NCBI GenBank assembly: GCA_015680905.1
Contig: CM027378.1
Span: 40,273,001 to 40,337,000, forward strand
Source: Coptis chinensis
Taxonomy: Eukaryota > Streptophyta > Magnoliopsida > Ranunculales > Ranunculaceae
DNA length: 64,000 bases
Reading direction: 5' to 3'
Positions 62,304 to 64,000 of this stretch are shown here, in pieces. Every line of letters begins with the position of its first letter. Position 1 is the stretch's first letter. The notes beneath the pieces are model-generated. The model worked only from the letters and a program-made list of their open reading frames with translations. It was not told the DNA's origin and ran no database searches. The translations under genes and the position numbers were made by a program.

Positions 62304-64000
62304 CTAAACGATTCCATTATGTTCAGATAAAGTGGAAAATTGTTCAGTTAAAAAGGTGTCTTTTGGAATATTTGTTTTCCGCCTAGTAGTGCACAACTCT
62401 TTTAAAAACTTAGCATGTTGTGGTAATTTTTTAATAGCTTCAAGAAAAGGTAGGTTTATCATTAGATTTTTAAAAACTTCCCTAATCTTATCAAAATTTG
62501 TATCCTTGTTTAACATGGCTAGTCTTTGGAGAAACGGTGGTTTCTCTCTATATTTAGTATATGGGTCAATAGGAGTTTTAACCTTGGTCATTTTTTTCTT
62601 AGGTTGTGGTTTAACTAGACCTCTACAGGGGTAGGATCTTCAGTTTCTATATCGGTATCTAGTAAATTTTCATTTTCAATGACCACTGGTGGTGTATCAA
62701 TGGGCATAGTGATGGAGTTATCAACCACTCTGCCAGAACAGAGAGTAGTGATGGAATTTAACTCACCTACATTTAAACTTCCATTACTAGTATTACCGGT
62801 TACTTTAAAGGCTGTGTTTGGCATTTTAGGATTAGGTATAGCTTGACCTGGAAACACACCTTTTGGTTGGGCCTTCTCTTGGGTTAACTGTTGTATGAAT
62901 TGTTGAATGGATTATATAATCTATTCTTGAGCTTGCATGTAGGCATTGAAACGATCCGGTCGTGAAGGTGTAGTGGCCACAGGTGGTGTGACGAGAACTA
63001 TCTCACATTGATTATTAACTGGTGGGTTGTCATAGTTGTTAGTAACCGGGGCAATATCTCTATTATTATTATTATTATAATTAGAATAATTATTTTAATT
63101 ATTATAATTACCTGGTCCTTGTCCTTGTCCTTGTTGTGGTGGAGTTGGGTTATAGTTGTTTGCTGGCCTAACATTTTGATTATTAAACCCCGGAGGTGTA
63201 ACTAGTTGATTATTTCGCCAACTGAAGTTGGGGTTTTGTCTCCAAGGTGCATTAGGAATAGGAAGGCTATTTAACGAGCAAACATTCTCCGACTGTGCGA
63301 ATGGTTTTCATAGACGAGAGGACAATAGGAGTCGGTATGCTCAAGACTAAAACAAAAATTACATGAAAGAGAGTTGATGTTCATGGCAGGAGTAGGCTTA
63401 TATTAAACAAAAATGGCTTCTACCTTTTTTGTGAGCGATTCGATTAGAGTTCTAAGCTCAAGATCAGATTTAACCTCAAACATACTAGCAGCCTTGGCTA
63501 TGGAAGAAGAATAAGTAGCGGAGCGGGGGATGTCGTTACCCCCCCCAAGTTATTATTTCGCTTGGATTGATCTTCTAAAAACCTATAAGCCTCTACGGCT
63601 CCTTTACTAAGGAAACTATTATATCAAGAACCTCCTTATGATGATGTGAAAGCCCCTTGAAAAAGGCACGAACAAGCGTGTCTTACGCAAGGTTATGATG
63701 TGGACATTCAATAAGAAGATCAGTGTACCGGTTCTAAGCCTCTGAAAAGGATTCATGAGGGTTCTGGCAGAAGAAATGAATCTTTTGAATCATTTCATCT
63801 GTCTTCAGTGGTGGGTAAAACTGTTCCATGAACAATTGAACAAGTTTGGCCCATGAGTCCACGGAATTAGGTGTTTGGGCAGTTAACCAAGACGCCGCCT
63901 TATTGGCTAGGGTGAAAGAAAACACCCTCATTTTAATTTGTTCAGATCCTATGTTAGGATGATGGAATGTAGTGAGAACTTGTTCTATCCTATGCATATG
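62304..64000 (-). pseudogene. gag: Element F gag, degenerate, runs off the window edge
   Basis: 63997-63734 reads KAASWLTAQTPNSVDSWAKL and QLFMEQFYPPLKTDE (gag core), followed by a TAG before NR that is also present in element C. The CCHC knuckle is CNFCFSLEHTDSYC (near 63320-63365). An Asn-rich linker with (ATT)n at 63060-63100, then FKNLMINLPFLEAIKKLPQH (62591-62304). Frameshifts near 62600 and 62300. The N-terminus lies outside the window. Confidence 0.82.

Larger units (their letters stand above)
56480..64000 (-). mobile_element. Element F: Ty3/Gypsy element with gag, pol and accessory ORF, open at right
   Basis: Minus strand: gag (from beyond 64000), protease, RT, RNase H, integrase (to 58792), purine module (58430-58455), promoter-like region, accessory ORF (57830-56675), second purine module (56488-56520). 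Many frameshifts, stops and an integrase deletion make it defective. No LTR of its own is inside the window: the 5' LTR must lie right of 64000 and the 3' end is lost at about 56.4 kb or lies with element D. Confidence 0.85.

Noticed and set aside
37313..64000. D and F being one element interrupted by the 50.7-56.4 kb segment
   Set aside because: Possible, but each has its own accessory ORF with homologous leaders and the junctions do not show a clean empty site. Kept as separate entries.
1..64000. CRISPR array or bacterial operon structure
   Set aside because: Repeats are LTRs, microsatellites and short tandem arrays without uniform spacers; all gene content is plant nuclear.

Overview
This is a low-GC flowering-plant nuclear window, almost certainly from a eudicot. 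It is accessory, transposon-filled DNA. Most of it is nested and broken LTR retrotransposons of the Ty3/Gypsy superfamily (Athila/Tat-like: the primer-binding sites resemble the 3' end of tRNA-Asp, and the LTRs begin TGATA and end TATCA). Plant origin follows from remnants of plant CCR4, NOG1 and CAMTA genes, plant-type spliced exons and the retroelement families. I cannot name the genus. No intact autonomous element and no clearly intact host gene was seen.

Layout. 1-2850: 3' part of a plus-strand gypsy element (G) carrying two accessory ORFs. 2851-37204, minus strand: a wrecked CCR4-type deadenylase gene. Its exons lie at about 37.2-36.3, 35.0 and 4.13-4.04 kb, and the gap between the last two is a single interval of about 30.9 kb. 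That interval holds full-length element A (4387-16110, TSD CTTGC), a solo LTR H (16893-17643, TSD GATAT), a CAMTA fragment (19.3-19.6 kb), element B (23232-32809, TSD GTGGC) and a NOG1 fragment (33.3-33.9 kb). A 1.25-kb hAT-like element (35026-36278) splits one CCR4 exon. 37313-50690: gypsy element D (minus), whose 3' UTR was invaded by gag-protease-only element C (39401-48197, TSD CCATT/CCATC). 50690-56391: a DNA-transposon-like segment with a tandemly triplicated exon, one 150-codon ORF, and zinc-finger and RNase H-like gene relics split by solo LTR E (53972-55503, TSD GCACT). 56480-64000: gypsy element F (minus), gag-pol plus one accessory ORF, running off the right edge.

How the parts relate. 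Element order is LTR-PBS-leader-gag-protease-RT-RNase H-integrase, then (in D, F and G) one or two accessory ORFs of a plant-transposon-protein type, each preceded by a TATA-like promoter or by another such ORF, then a conserved 3' non-coding cassette, polypurine tract and LTR. Four elements with different LTRs (A, B, C, D) share the 3' cassette. A purine-rich module, GTTTGGGGGTGG-like, closes each cistron. Most coding damage is in-frame stop codons, many explicable by C-to-T change, as expected for long-methylated DNA. The most unusual signals are the accessory ORF cassettes, the conserved 3' cassette and the exploded CCR4 locus with foreign gene fragments in its giant intron.
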